A stretch of DNA of 64,000 nt, taken from Leeia speluncae. GTDB taxonomy: Bacteria; Pseudomonadota; Gammaproteobacteria; Burkholderiales; Leeiaceae. Below, piece after piece: positions 53,245 to 62,885 of the stretch (its first letter is position 1; every line of letters starts with the position of its first letter). The position numbers and the translations under genes are program-made. The notes beneath the pieces are model-generated. The model ran no database searches, was not told the origin of the DNA, and worked only from the letters and a program-made list of their open reading frames with translations. The stretch covers positions 248,001-312,000 of the forward strand of contig NZ_JAJBZT010000003.1 of NCBI RefSeq assembly GCF_020564625.1, written 5' to 3'.

Positions 53245-53803
53245 ATCCCCCTACGTCCTCTGGGCCAATGGTTAGCAGAATTATAAGATGGCACATGCTA
53301 ATGTCGTGTGTCCTTTCTGATTGAGGTCGTTGTAACTGAATTAACAATTTCAATATTCAGTTTCCTTCAGAATGGATGGCCAGTTAGCGATCCTTTTACC
53401 GGCAGCAGAAAGCTCCCCCGTTACCGGTGCATATCGTTCACAGAGAGCCGCGCCAGGAGTCCGCAAAGGTGAGAAGCTTTATTGATTGGATAGTGGCCCG
53501 TTTGCGCGCCAACCCGCACCTTAACCCCGATTAGGCTGTCGGCTAATAGCGCACAGCGGCAGCCCGATGGTTCGTCAACGAGCTCTCCTTACAAATCAGC
53601 GTATTCAGCAATCAATTGCGTTAAAACTCGTTAAGAACCCACTTACATTTGATAAGAATCAACCTTGTACGGTTGACGCATTTTGGGGGCACTCTCTAGG
53701 ATTGTATACGATATTAAATCTATCATTTTTGCTTCATTTTCTTGTCAATATTCATCAATAGAATGCAGCGCTCATATAGATCGATATCTGTTAGATCCCC
53801 CTA
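53242..53803. other. 550-bp gene-free segment between 12-bp direct repeats
   Basis: The repeat TAGATCCCCCTA occurs at 53242-53253 (overlapping the zinc-ribbon stop) and at 53792-53803. Between them the composition changes: 53380-53560 is GC-rich and contains short inverted repeats (ACCGG/CCGGT at about 53399 and 53424; ATTAG/CTAAT and GGCTG/CAGCC within 53523-53557), while both sides are AT-rich. A 37-codon and a 64-codon frame lack ribosome sites. It could be a small inserted element, a decayed gene or a structured RNA; the direct repeats fit a target duplication or recombination. Confidence 0.45.
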
Positions 53804-53816
53804 TTAGAGAGCTCGC

Positions 53817-55934
53817 ATGCGAAATAACCAACCCATCACAGGTAAATCGGTTCAATTAACACCGGGTGTTGCCTATATCACGCAAACCAACACAGCCGGA
53901 ATCATCACGTATGCAAATGATGATTTCTGCAAAGCGAGTGGCTACATCGATAGCGAGCTGATTGGGCAAAACCACAATCTGATTCGTCATCCAGACATGC
54001 CAGAAGCGTGCTTTGCAGATTTATGGCAATCACTAAAAAATGGCACGCCATGGGATGGGTTAATGAAAAACCGTTGTAAAAACGGCGATCATTATTGGGT
54101 ACATGCCTTTGTCTCGCCAATTGAGGATCATGGTGTCATTACAGGCTTTACGTCAGCTAGAACGGCGGCAACCGCAGAAGAAATTGCTAAAGTAGAGCCT
54201 ATTTACCGCTCACTTCAAGCGGGAGAGACCACCTACACGATCAAAAATGGGAAGTTGCGCCGTCGAAATATCTTCTCTTTCTTTAATCCGATTCGCCGGA
54301 TCAAAGAGTCGAGTGTCTCACAACAAATTACTCTTTTAATTGCAGCAGTTGTCATTGGTATTGCGCTGATCGGCACGCTTTCTCAGGCGATCCTGAACGA
54401 AGTAAAAGTAAATGGCCCAATCTATAGCAAGGTAGTCGATGATAAAGATCTGATTGCAGATATTTTGCCGCCGCCAGAATACCTGATTGAATCCTGGTTA
54501 ACCGCTTTAGAAATGGCAAGAGCAAAACCTGCCGAGCTACCCGCCTTTGAAAAGAAAATGCAAACGCTCACTAGCGACTATCAAACGCGGCATCAATATT
54601 GGGTAGATAAAATGCCAGCTGGCGCGCTCCGTGAAGCGATGCTGACCGAGTCTTACCAACCCGCGCTAACCTTCATGAAAATTCGAGATGACGAGTTTAT
54701 TCCGGCGGTAAAAGCAGGTGACACAGACAAAACCAATGCAGCATTAGAAAAGATGAAAGCCGCGTATTTGCAGCACCGCGCCGCCGTGGATAAAACGGTA
54801 TCGATTGCAACGACGCAAATTGCTACCAACGAAGAATTAGCTAGAACCACTATTTCGAAGTCCACTATAACCTTGATTATTGCGACAACCCTCATTGGTT
54901 TGATGATTGTTGGCTTTGGTGTTTTCTTGGTGAAAATGATTAGAACGCTATTAGGCGGCGACCCACGCTATGCTCGTGAAATTGTTCGGCACATCGCCGC
55001 CGGTAACTTGCGTGTTCCGGTTAAGCTTAGCAACACAGAAAATAGTAGCCTACTGAATTCACTCAAAGGCATGCAATCCAAACTGCATGAAGCGGTGGGA
55101 GGCATTCAATCGGGCGCGGTGACCGTTGCCTCTACCGCCGAACAAGTGGCACAAAGTGCTGCACATGTAAAAAACTTTACCGATGCTCAAAGCGCAATCT
55201 CTGCCGCGGTGGCGAGCAATATCGAACAAATGTCTGCTAGCGTGGGGAATGTGGCCCAAAATGCCAACTCTGCACATGAGCAAGCAGTGAGTTCAGGCCA
55301 AATTTGTGAGGCTGGCGCCGTTGTGGTTGAGCAATCCGTTGCCAGCATGCAAAACATTGCGAATGTAGTTAGCGATACGGTGACCTCGGTTCGCTCGATT
55401 GAAGCACGCTCTAAACAAATTGAAGCCATCGTTTCCACGATTAAAGAAATCGCAGACCAAACCAATTTACTAGCGCTAAATGCAGCGATTGAAGCAGCGC
55501 GTGCAGGAGAGTCTGGCCGTGGTTTCTCTGTGGTGGCAGATGAAGTACGAAACTTGGCAGAGCGAACCGGTCAAGCCACTAAAGAGATTAGCCTGACGGT
55601 AGATACGATCCGTGTAGATATGTCTTCACTCGTGCATTCTATGGAATCGGTTAACGAAACAGCCATGTCTGGCGCCACATTAGCAAATGAAGCGGGAGAT
55701 GCGATTCAGAAGATCAATCGTAGCTCTAGGCAAGTGGTCGAGATGGTCGATTCGATCACCCGCGCGGTGCTAGAACAAGAGCGTGCCGTTTCGGATATTT
55801 CACAACACATCGAGAAAATCACCCAACTAGCGGAAGAAAACGACCAAACAGCCAAAGAATCTTCACAAGCGGCAGAGCATTTGCATGGCGCTGCGCATGA
55901 TTTATCCATGGCGGTTCAACGCTTCGCGGCCTAA
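53817..55934 (+). CDS. Chemoreceptor with PAS domain and large periplasmic helical sensor
   Basis: A 705-residue methyl-accepting protein. An N-terminal PAS ([41 protein letters not shown]) resembles the one at 5260-6831. A helix at about 172-190 and a second at about 350-370 enclose a four-helix-bundle type sensor region of about 160 residues. HAMP and MA domains follow ([37 protein letters not shown]). It therefore joins a cytoplasmic energy-type PAS with a periplasmic sensor, unlike classical Aer. ATG 53817 has only a weak GAGAG site. Confidence 0.9.
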   Translation: MRNNQPITGKSVQLTPGVAYITQTNTAGIITYANDDFCKASGYIDSELIGQNHNLIRHPDMPEACFADLWQSLKNGTPWDGLMKNRCKNGDHYWVHAFVSPIEDHGVITGFTSARTAATAEEIAKVEPIYRSLQAGETTYTIKNGKLRRRNIFSFFNPIRRIKESSVSQQITLLIAAVVIGIALIGTLSQAILNEVKVNGPIYSKVVDDKDLIADILPPPEYLIESWLTALEMARAKPAELPAFEKKMQTLTSDYQTRHQYWVDKMPAGALREAMLTESYQPALTFMKIRDDEFIPAVKAGDTDKTNAALEKMKAAYLQHRAAVDKTVSIATTQIATNEELARTTISKSTITLIIATTLIGLMIVGFGVFLVKMIRTLLGGDPRYAREIVRHIAAGNLRVPVKLSNTENSSLLNSLKGMQSKLHEAVGGIQSGAVTVASTAEQVAQSAAHVKNFTDAQSAISAAVASNIEQMSASVGNVAQNANSAHEQAVSSGQICEAGAVVVEQSVASMQNIANVVSDTVTSVRSIEARSKQIEAIVSTIKEIADQTNLLALNAAIEAARAGESGRGFSVVADEVRNLAERTGQATKEISLTVDTIRVDMSSLVHSMESVNETAMSGATLANEAGDAIQKINRSSRQVVEMVDSITRAVLEQERAVSDISQHIEKITQLAEENDQTAKESSQAAEHLHGAAHDLSMAVQRFAA

Positions 55935-55960
55935 CGCTTATTCACTTTTAACCCAAACAT

Positions 55961-55992
55961 GGAGATATGCAGAAAACATATCTCCTTTTTTT
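55961..55992 (+). terminator. Terminator after the chemoreceptor gene
   Basis: GGAGATATG (55961-55969) pairs with CATATCTCC (55977-55985), 7-base loop, followed by seven T. Confidence 0.92.
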
Positions 55993-56031
55993 ATGTTATC
56001 TTCGTTTTAACGATTCAAATAATGAAGTGAC

Positions 56032-56898
56032 ATGAAATTACCCACACATATTTCGCTCGTTTCAAAAGGTAAATGGCTTGCCCTGTTGGGCTTCCCACTT
56101 GTCAGTTTTTATATTGGCGGCCTTACTATATTTCTTGGCTGTGTGTGTGCCGCGATACTGTTTCCGGCACTTCGCGCATGGGAAAAAAGCCTACGAAGAA
56201 AATTTATTCGCGAAGCGCATTTACCTCTATCGATCAAACGCGCAGTCGCTGCGACCTACCCTACCTTAACCGAGGCGGATACCGCCTTAGTCATTAAAGC
56301 TTTACGCCAATTTTTTCTCGCCTATTCGCAAAGCAATGGCAAGTTTGTTTCGATGCCATCACAAGTGGTCGATGTCGCTTGGCATGAGCTGATTCTTCAC
56401 ACGGCCATCTATGAAAAATGGTGCAACGCCGCTTTTGGGGGGATGATGCATCACACACCCGCCAAAGCGCTTAGTAACAAAAAAACACTAGATGAAGGAC
56501 TAGAAAGAGCCTGGTACTTTTGCTGTGTCGATGAAGCCATCTTACCGAGCAAACCTAGCCGTTTGCCGTTGTTGTTTGCGATCGATGCAAAATTAAAAAT
56601 TGCCGATGGATTTCATTATTTTCTAGATCCGGCCGCTGCTTATGCTACCGATAATTCACAACGGTTCGATGCGAATTATCTAGCCAACGCTTTCCGTCAT
56701 CGGTCAAACTCACAAAGCGGAGAATCTAGCGCGTTTCTTAGCACCTCCGACCGAGATGACTCCATTTGGTGGTCTTCTAGCGATACTCGTTGTAATGACA
56801 GTGGCGGAGATAGCAGCAGTGATAGCGGAGATGGTGGTGCTAGCTGCGGAGGATCAAGCTGTGGCGGGGGATGCGGAGGAGGTGGCGGAGGGGATTAA
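56032..56898 (+). CDS. Membrane-anchored protein with GRDP-like domain and Gly/Cys-rich tail
   Basis: A 288-residue protein. One or two hydrophobic segments at about 16-45 precede a basic stretch. The central part (SQVVDVAWHELILHTAIYEKWCNAAFGGMMHHTP in parts) has the WHxxILHT..Y..WC...HH pattern of the glycine-rich domain (DUF1399-like) family. The last about 60 residues are Ser/Asp-rich, then almost only Gly and Cys (GGASCGGSSCGGGCGGG). Similar tails occur on TIGR04222-type membrane proteins. Possible metal binding by the His/Cys clusters is inferred. The ATG has a weak GAAGTG site and follows a terminator, so the gene has its own promoter. Confidence 0.7.
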   Translation: MKLPTHISLVSKGKWLALLGFPLVSFYIGGLTIFLGCVCAAILFPALRAWEKSLRRKFIREAHLPLSIKRAVAATYPTLTEADTALVIKALRQFFLAYSQSNGKFVSMPSQVVDVAWHELILHTAIYEKWCNAAFGGMMHHTPAKALSNKKTLDEGLERAWYFCCVDEAILPSKPSRLPLLFAIDAKLKIADGFHYFLDPAAAYATDNSQRFDANYLANAFRHRSNSQSGESSAFLSTSDRDDSIWWSSSDTRCNDSGGDSSSDSGDGGASCGGSSCGGGCGGGGGGD

Positions 56899-56911
56899 CC
56901 CTCCGAATCAA

Positions 56912-57826
56912 TTAATCCGTCCATTGTTTTCCGGCAAGTTGCTCAGCGACAATTAAGGTCGCTGTTCTAAAGTCTTGCAACACGCCAGAGCGGCTGCCCG
57001 CGCTCGGATAGGCTAATACATAGCGGTGTTTCACATCAGTCTGATACGGTTTGACGACAACGCCATGCGCTCTCCACACACTAGATGCAAATGGCTCGAC
57101 AATCGATACGCCAAAGCCACTGGCCACCATCGCATAGCGAATATGCGACGTATAAGTACGAATCAGGCACTTTGGGCGCACGCCTGCACGTCCAAAATAA
57201 GTTTTGTCTTCATCGCCATGAGAGAGTGCATTGCCGGGTAACCAACCAATAATGGTTTCGTCGGCTAAATCTTCCGGATAAATCTTGTCTTTTTCAATCA
57301 GGCGATGCCCCGGTGGCAAGGCGCAAAGTGGATCGGTCTCATAAATAGACTCCACCTCAATCCCGGCAATCGAAGCAAATTCCGCGCTAATCCCAACATC
57401 TACCTTCATGTCTTGCAACTGCACCAGCAATTCGGAGTTCCCAATCGAATCTACTTTTACCGGCACATTGGGCTGCAATTTGAAAAACTCTTTTAAGATA
57501 AGTGGCAATAAGGTCGTCGCCAACACTGGCATACAGGCAATCGATAATCCTTCGTGCTCATCTTCTCGAATCGTCTCCGCCGCTTTGCGTAATCGCTCTA
57601 AGCCAAGAAAGTTTTCTTCTACCGCACGATGAAAACGCACCCCTGCAGTGGTGGGTTCTAATCTCCCTTTTACCCGATGAAACAACTTAAAGCCGAGGTC
57701 ATCTTCTAAGTCATTGATGAGACGACTAATCGCCGGTTGCGTAATGTGCATCCGCTTGGCTGCCCCCACGGTGGTGCCGCTACTCATCAAGTGTCGGAAG
57801 GCTTCAATCTGTCGAAAACGAATCAT
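56912..57826 (-). CDS. LysR-family transcriptional regulator
   Basis: A 304-residue regulator. The helix-turn-helix is FRHLMSSGTTVGAAKRMHITQPAISRLINDLE (in parts) near residues 10-45, and the effector domain starts about residue 90 (LSIACMPVLATTLLPLILKEF). It is divergent from the dipeptide operon with an inverted repeat in between, so control of dppABCDF is likely. The pattern around NDLEDDLGFKLFHRVKGRL is that of OccR/NocR-like regulators for amino acid derivatives. The effector cannot be read. Confidence 0.9.
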   Translation of the reverse strand: MIRFRQIEAFRHLMSSGTTVGAAKRMHITQPAISRLINDLEDDLGFKLFHRVKGRLEPTTAGVRFHRAVEENFLGLERLRKAAETIREDEHEGLSIACMPVLATTLLPLILKEFFKLQPNVPVKVDSIGNSELLVQLQDMKVDVGISAEFASIAGIEVESIYETDPLCALPPGHRLIEKDKIYPEDLADETIIGWLPGNALSHGDEDKTYFGRAGVRPKCLIRTYTSHIRYAMVASGFGVSIVEPFASSVWRAHGVVVKPYQTDVKHRYVLAYPSAGSRSGVLQDFRTATLIVAEQLAGKQWTD

Positions 57827-58165
57827 AGTTTTTGGTCATTTCTACATGGGCTGTTTTACAGAATATAACATTCAGTAATAGAACATCAATTTTCTTTAGT
57901 TGGTGTGATAATTCTTCTATGAAATAATCCGCTGTTAGCTATCTCAACAGATAGCTTGATCAAATCATAGAATTTGGCATAGATCATTTGAGATCAAACA
58001 CTTGCATTCGTTTAACCAAATGGTCAGTATATTAATAAAAAGCTTTCTGCCTCTGCAAGACCTGCAGAGGACAGTTGCCCGCGATATGTGGAGTTACACA
58101 GGTAAATCAACAGGCTTACCTGAACGCAAAAGCTTAACTCGTCTCAATTGGAAGGGAGTCAATCA
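57827..58165. promoter_or_regulatory. Divergent control region of the LysR gene and dppA
   Basis: 339 bases. AGCTATCT-CAAC-AGATAGCT (57937-57956) is a perfect inverted repeat and a good LysR operator candidate. TAACCAAATGGTCA (58013-58026) is a further near-palindrome. A leader hairpin, CCTCTGCA with TGCAGAGG (58050-58070), lies between the second dyad and the gene. AAGGGAG precedes the ATG. No gene is visible. Confidence 0.6.
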
Positions 58166-59761
58166 ATGGATTTATCCAAAAAACTGCTGTTAGCTGCTGG
58201 TTTTACCTTAGCTGCAAGTTCTTCATTTGCGGCCGGCACTTTGATCTACTGTTCAGAAGGTAGCCCTGAAGGTTTTGATTCTGCTCAGTACACTGGCGGA
58301 CAAACCTTTGACGCGGCAGGCCATGCCATGTTTAACCGTCTAGTCGAATTCGAACACGGCTCTACCAAAATCATCCCTGGTTTGGCAGAAGCGTGGACCG
58401 TTTCTCCAGATGGCAAGGAATACACCTTTAAACTACGCAAAGGCGTGAAATTCCATACCACAGAGTGGTTCAAACCAACTCGTGACTTTACTGCTGATGA
58501 CGTGGTCTTCACCTTCAGCCGTATGATTGACAAGAACTACCCTTTCAACAAAGCGTACCCAGCAGAATTTCCGTATGCATCTGACACCGGTCTAGATGCA
58601 AATATCACTGCGGTCACCAAAGTGGATGCCAACACGGTTAAATTCACTTTGAAAGACCCAGATGCTGACTTGCTAGCAAAAATTGCAATGCCATTCGCTT
58701 CTGTGTTGTCTGCTGAATTTGCAGACAAACTAGTGAAAGAAGGCAAAGCGAACATGATCAACCAACAACCAGTTGGTACTGGTCCGTTCATCTTGAAGCG
58801 TTACCAAAAAGATGCACAAATTCGCTACGTGGCAAACAAACAATACTGGCGTAAAGGTGCAGTGAAGGTAGACAACCTAATCTTCGCGATCACCACAGAC
58901 CCATCTGTTCGCTACCAGAAAATGAAGGCTGGCGAGTGCCAGATCATGTCTTATCCAAAACCAAGCGATTTGGCGGCGATGAAGACAGACCCAGCACTAA
59001 AAGTGATTGCAGCACCTGGCTTTAACATCGGCTACGTGTCTTACAACACCGAAAAACCACAATTGGCGAAAAAAGAAGTTCGCCAAGCGTTGGATATGGC
59101 AATCAACCGTAAAGCCATCATCGATGCGGTTTACCAAGGCCAAGGCCAAGAAGCATCGAATCCATTCCCATCTTCTCTATGGTCTTACAACAAGTCTTTG
59201 AAAAATGCACCGTACGACGTTGCAAAAGCAAAAGCCTTGTTAGCGAAAGCTGGCTATCCAAACGGTTTTGATATTTCTCTATGGGCAATGCCAGTACAAC
59301 GTCCATACAACCCAAATGCAAAACTAATGGCTGAAATGATTCAGGCAGACTGGGCAAAAATTGGAGTGAACGCCAAGATCACGACTTACGAGTGGGGCGA
59401 GTACCTAAAACGCATGAAGAACGGCGAACACGACACCGGTCTGATTGGTTGGACAGGTGACTACGCTAGTCCAGATAACTTCTTGGGCGTATTGCTAACA
59501 TGTGAAGCAGTGGGCGGTTCTAACTACTCTCGTTATTGCAGCAAAGAGTTCGATGCACTCGTGTTAAAAGCACGTAAGAGTACCGACCTAAAAGAGCGTA
59601 CTGCGCTTTACTCTAAAGCTCAGGAAGTGTTCAAGAAAGATCTACCTTGGACAACGATCGCTCACTCTGTTGTGAACCAACCAATGCGTAAAGAAGTGAA
59701 CGGCTTCAAGATTAGTCCATTTGGTGACTACAGCTTTGAAGGCGTGAGTGTTGGCAAGTAA
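58166..59761 (+). CDS. dppA: Dipeptide ABC transporter substrate-binding protein
   Basis: A 531-residue SBP family 5 protein. The signal peptide ends near SSSFA, and the mature protein begins AGTLIYCSEGSPEGFDSAQYTGG (shown in part), typical of DppA. Further DppA marks: GLAEAWTVSPDGKEYTF, TFSRMIDKNYPFNKAYP and MNMP-like WAMPVQRPYNPNAKLMAEMIQ (part). ATG 58166 follows AAGGGAG at eight bases. Dppa-type proteins bind di- and tripeptides and sometimes heme. A terminator-like stem separates it from dppB. Confidence 0.93.
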   Translation: MDLSKKLLLAAGFTLAASSSFAAGTLIYCSEGSPEGFDSAQYTGGQTFDAAGHAMFNRLVEFEHGSTKIIPGLAEAWTVSPDGKEYTFKLRKGVKFHTTEWFKPTRDFTADDVVFTFSRMIDKNYPFNKAYPAEFPYASDTGLDANITAVTKVDANTVKFTLKDPDADLLAKIAMPFASVLSAEFADKLVKEGKANMINQQPVGTGPFILKRYQKDAQIRYVANKQYWRKGAVKVDNLIFAITTDPSVRYQKMKAGECQIMSYPKPSDLAAMKTDPALKVIAAPGFNIGYVSYNTEKPQLAKKEVRQALDMAINRKAIIDAVYQGQGQEASNPFPSSLWSYNKSLKNAPYDVAKAKALLAKAGYPNGFDISLWAMPVQRPYNPNAKLMAEMIQADWAKIGVNAKITTYEWGEYLKRMKNGEHDTGLIGWTGDYASPDNFLGVLLTCEAVGGSNYSRYCSKEFDALVLKARKSTDLKERTALYSKAQEVFKKDLPWTTIAHSVVNQPMRKEVNGFKISPFGDYSFEGVSVGK

Positions 59762-59780
59762 TTAATCGCCGACTTCTCAG

Positions 59781-59830
59781 AACCCCGATGTTACGGTAAG
59801 CAGCATTTACCGCCCATCGGGGTTTTGTTT
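59781..59830 (+). terminator. Attenuating terminator between dppA and dppB
   Basis: Outer stem AACCCCGATG with CATCGGGGTT (59781-59790 and 59815-59824) and an inner stem CGGTAA with TTACCG, followed by TTGTTT. It probably allows partial read-through so that binding protein exceeds transporter. Confidence 0.82.
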
Positions 59831-59919
59831 AGTATTGTTTCAGTAAATCCCGAATTCATGCTTATCCGGCATGAAGGTGACGTCCGTACTACACGCTATG
59901 TATTGGACGGGAGAAAAAT

Positions 59920-60948
59920 ATGTTTGCATTCTTACTTCGCCGAATCGGGGTGTTAATCCCGACCTTTATCGGCATCACCTTACTAACCTTTTCATTGATC
60001 CGGATGATCCCGGGCGACCCAATTGAAGTGATGGTAGGTGAACGTTCCCTTTCCCCAGAGTTACACGCTGCAGCGATGAAACGTTTAGGGCTAGACCAGC
60101 CATTGACGACACAGTACGTCAATTATGTTAGCCAATTGCTTCACGGTAATTTAGGGCAATCTCTGAAAACCCAAGAAAACGTTTGGGTTGAGTTCAAAAC
60201 CTTATTTCCAGCCACATTAGAGTTAGCTTTAGCGGCTTTGGTGTTTGCGACGGTGTTTGGACTACTAGCCGGTATCCTTGCCGCGATTAAACGCGGATCA
60301 ATCTTTGACCACGGCGTGATGACCATCTCGCTCACCGGTTTCTCGATGCCGATTTTCTGGTGGGGCTTAATCCTCATCATGCTGTTCTCGGTTTCACTTG
60401 GTTGGACGCCTGTTTCTGGCCGTATCGACTTAGCGTTTGATGTCCCGCCGGTGACTGGCTTTATGCTGATTGATGCATGGAAAGCACAAATTGCCGACCC
60501 TGAACTCAATGCAGGCGCATTTATCGATGCAGTGAAACACCTAATTTTGCCAGCGATTGTGCTCGGCACAATTCCACTTGCCGTGATTGCACGGATGACA
60601 CGGTCTTCTATGCTAGAAGTATTGCGTGAAGATTATGTGCGTACTGCCCGCGCCAAAGGACTATCGCCAGCCCGCGTGATTTTTGTGCACACACTGCGTA
60701 ACGCCATGATCCCGGTCCTAACCGTAATCGGCCTGCAAGTTGGTACGCTAATGGGTGGAGCAGTGCTAACAGAAACCATTTTCTCTTGGCCAGGCATTGG
60801 CAAATGGCTAATTGATGCGATTGGTCGTCGTGACTATCCCGTCGTACAAAACGGTATTTTGTTGGTTGCTACCTTGGTAATCCTGACAAACTTCCTCGTC
60901 GATATTTTATACGGCATCGCCAACCCGCGAATCCGTCATTCAAAATAA
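59920..60948 (+). CDS. dppB: Dipeptide ABC transporter permease
   Basis: A 342-residue permease of six helices. Family marks: FLLRRIGVLIPTFIGITLL, PGDPIEVMVGERSLSPE, LPAIVLGTIPLAVIARMTRSSMLEVLREDYVRTARAKGLSP (the EAA loop in parts) and ETIFSWPGIGKWLIDAIGRRDYPVVQ (part). GGGAG precedes ATG 59920. Partner of dppC. Confidence 0.94.
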   Translation: MFAFLLRRIGVLIPTFIGITLLTFSLIRMIPGDPIEVMVGERSLSPELHAAAMKRLGLDQPLTTQYVNYVSQLLHGNLGQSLKTQENVWVEFKTLFPATLELALAALVFATVFGLLAGILAAIKRGSIFDHGVMTISLTGFSMPIFWWGLILIMLFSVSLGWTPVSGRIDLAFDVPPVTGFMLIDAWKAQIADPELNAGAFIDAVKHLILPAIVLGTIPLAVIARMTRSSMLEVLREDYVRTARAKGLSPARVIFVHTLRNAMIPVLTVIGLQVGTLMGGAVLTETIFSWPGIGKWLIDAIGRRDYPVVQNGILLVATLVILTNFLVDILYGIANPRIRHSK

Positions 60949-60958
60949 TAGGATATTC

Positions 60959-61885
60959 ATGATGGCAAATGTAAACACTGCAACAGTGAATACAGCGGCA
61001 GAAGATCAGGCAATTAGCTACCCTTCCCCGCTAAAAGAATTCTGGCAAGGCTTTGCGCATAACAAAGGTGCGGTGGCTGGTCTTGTGTTTATTTCGATTG
61101 TGGTTTTCTGTGCGCTATTTGCGCCGATTATCGCGCCTTATAGCCCAATCGAACAATTTAGAGATCACTTACTCACCCCTCCGGCTTGGTCTGCTAATGG
61201 TTCTAGTCAATTTTTATTGGGGACGGACGAATTAGGCCGTGACATTCTTTCTCGTCTTATCCACGGTGCGAGATTGTCGCTATTAATTGGCCTCTCGTCA
61301 GTCGTGATGTCACTGATCCCGGGCATTTTACTTGGCTTACTAGCCGCCTTTTTCCCGAAATGGCTAGGTCAAGGCATCATGCGTTTAATGGACATTATGA
61401 TGGCGCTACCATCGCTATTATTAGCGGTGGCTATTATGGCGATTCTAGGCCCAGGCCTAGTTAACGCGATGATCGCGATTGCGGTGGTTGCACTACCAGC
61501 GTATGTACGTTTAACCCGTGCGTCAGCGATGTCTGAACTCAATAAAGACTATGTCACCGCCTCTCGCGTTGCCGGAGCCGGATTATTCCGCCTGATGCTA
61601 GTGACCGTACTACCAAACTGTATGGCACCTCTCATCGTTCACGCCACTATGAGCTTCTCGTCTGCGATTTTGGAAATTGCCGCACTGGGCTTCTTGGGCA
61701 TGGGCGTACAACCTCCAACACCAGAATGGGGCACTATGCTCGCCTCTGCGCGCGACTACATCGAAAGCGCATGGTGGGTAGTCACCTTACCGGGTCTAAC
61801 GATCTTGTTATCCGTATTGGCAATCAACCTAATGGGTGACGGCCTACGGGATGCACTCGATCCAAAACTAAAACGTGCTGCGTGA
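60959..61885 (+). CDS. dppC: Dipeptide ABC transporter permease
   Basis: A 308-residue permease with N-terminal OppC_N segment (PLKEFWQGFAHNKGAVAGL), FLLGTDELGRDILSRLIHGARLSL (part) and the EAA loop ASAMSELNKDYVTASRVAGAG. Two adjacent ATG codons at 60959 and 60962 are both possible starts; the second gives slightly better spacing from AGGA. Ten bases after dppB. Confidence 0.94.
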   Translation: MMANVNTATVNTAAEDQAISYPSPLKEFWQGFAHNKGAVAGLVFISIVVFCALFAPIIAPYSPIEQFRDHLLTPPAWSANGSSQFLLGTDELGRDILSRLIHGARLSLLIGLSSVVMSLIPGILLGLLAAFFPKWLGQGIMRLMDIMMALPSLLLAVAIMAILGPGLVNAMIAIAVVALPAYVRLTRASAMSELNKDYVTASRVAGAGLFRLMLVTVLPNCMAPLIVHATMSFSSAILEIAALGFLGMGVQPPTPEWGTMLASARDYIESAWWVVTLPGLTILLSVLAINLMGDGLRDALDPKLKRAA

Positions 61886-61895
61886 GGATAGGTAA

Positions 61896-62885
61896 ATGAC
61901 ACAACAAAACACGCCACTATTAAGTATTCGCAATTTATCCGTCGAGTTTGGTTCTACCAGCAAGCCATTCCGCGCCGTCGAAGGACTAGACCTCACCGTT
62001 AGCCAAGGCGAAATCGTGGGTATCGTTGGGGAATCCGGTTCGGGTAAATCTGTCACCATGATGGCAATGATGGGCCTACTAGAAGGACAAGGCCGCATTG
62101 TTGCTGACGAACTCAGCTTCGATGGCAAAAATCTACTCACCATCTCTGCGCGCGATCGCCGCAAGATTGTGGGCAAAGATATCGCCATGATCTTCCAAGA
62201 CCCGATGACCTCGCTCAACCCGAGCTACACCGTCGGTTATCAGATCATGGAAGTGCTAAAAGTTCACCAAGGTTTACGTGGTGGTGCACTCAAAGCTCGC
62301 GCACTCGAACTGATGGAACTAGTCGAGATTCCAGCCGCAAAAACCCGCTTGGAAGCCTACCCGCACCAGCTATCTGGCGGGATGAGCCAACGGGTGATGA
62401 TCGCGATTGCACTGGCCTGTAATCCAAAACTCCTGATTGCCGACGAGCCGACCACCGCGCTCGACGTGACCATCCAAGCGCAGATTATGGACTTGCTGGT
62501 TAGCCTGCAAAAAGAACGTAATATGGCGCTCATCATGATTACCCATGACCTCGCGGTGATCTCTGAAGTCGCACACCGCGTGGCGGTGATGTACGCCGGG
62601 CAAGTGGCAGAAGTAGGCGAAGTACCGGGGCTTTTCCGTCACCCGGTTCACCCTTATACCGAAGCACTACTCGCATCTATCCCTGAACATAGCAAAGGGG
62701 CAAGACGGCTATCCACCCTACCCGGCATCGTACCTGGCCAATATGATCGCCCAACCGGCTGTCTATTAAGCCCACGCTGCCCGTATGTGGCAGACCGCTG
62801 CCGTCAGGAACGCCCAGGCATCACCACTTATGATCAAGGTGCCGTGCGCTGCTTTACCCCACTATTTGCGAAGGAGGCCGTATGA
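61896..62885 (+). CDS. dppD: Dipeptide ABC transporter ATPase
   Basis: A 329-residue ATPase: Walker [29 protein letters not shown], Walker [13 protein letters not shown], and the C-terminal oligopeptide domain with a Cys cluster ([21 protein letters not shown]), the possible 4Fe-4S site seen in DppD. ATG 61896 with GAGGAT site. Its stop overlaps dppF by 4 bases (ATGA). Confidence 0.94.
   Translation: MTQQNTPLLSIRNLSVEFGSTSKPFRAVEGLDLTVSQGEIVGIVGESGSGKSVTMMAMMGLLEGQGRIVADELSFDGKNLLTISARDRRKIVGKDIAMIFQDPMTSLNPSYTVGYQIMEVLKVHQGLRGGALKARALELMELVEIPAAKTRLEAYPHQLSGGMSQRVMIAIALACNPKLLIADEPTTALDVTIQAQIMDLLVSLQKERNMALIMITHDLAVISEVAHRVAVMYAGQVAEVGEVPGLFRHPVHPYTEALLASIPEHSKGARRLSTLPGIVPGQYDRPTGCLLSPRCPYVADRCRQERPGITTYDQGAVRCFTPLFAKEAV

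Noticed and set aside
53286-53301. TGGCACATGCTAATGT as a sigma54 promoter
   Set aside because: The -24 element is present but the GC of the -12 element is missing at the required spacing.
53372-53485. 37-codon frame starting MDGQLAILLPAAESS
   Set aside because: It reads like protein-coding composition but has no ribosome site and is short; kept only as a hint of a decayed gene or repeated element.
53567-53761. 64-codon frame on the plus strand
   Set aside because: No ribosome site, no family resemblance, and the second half is simple hydrophobic AT-rich translation. It lies in the segment between the direct repeats.
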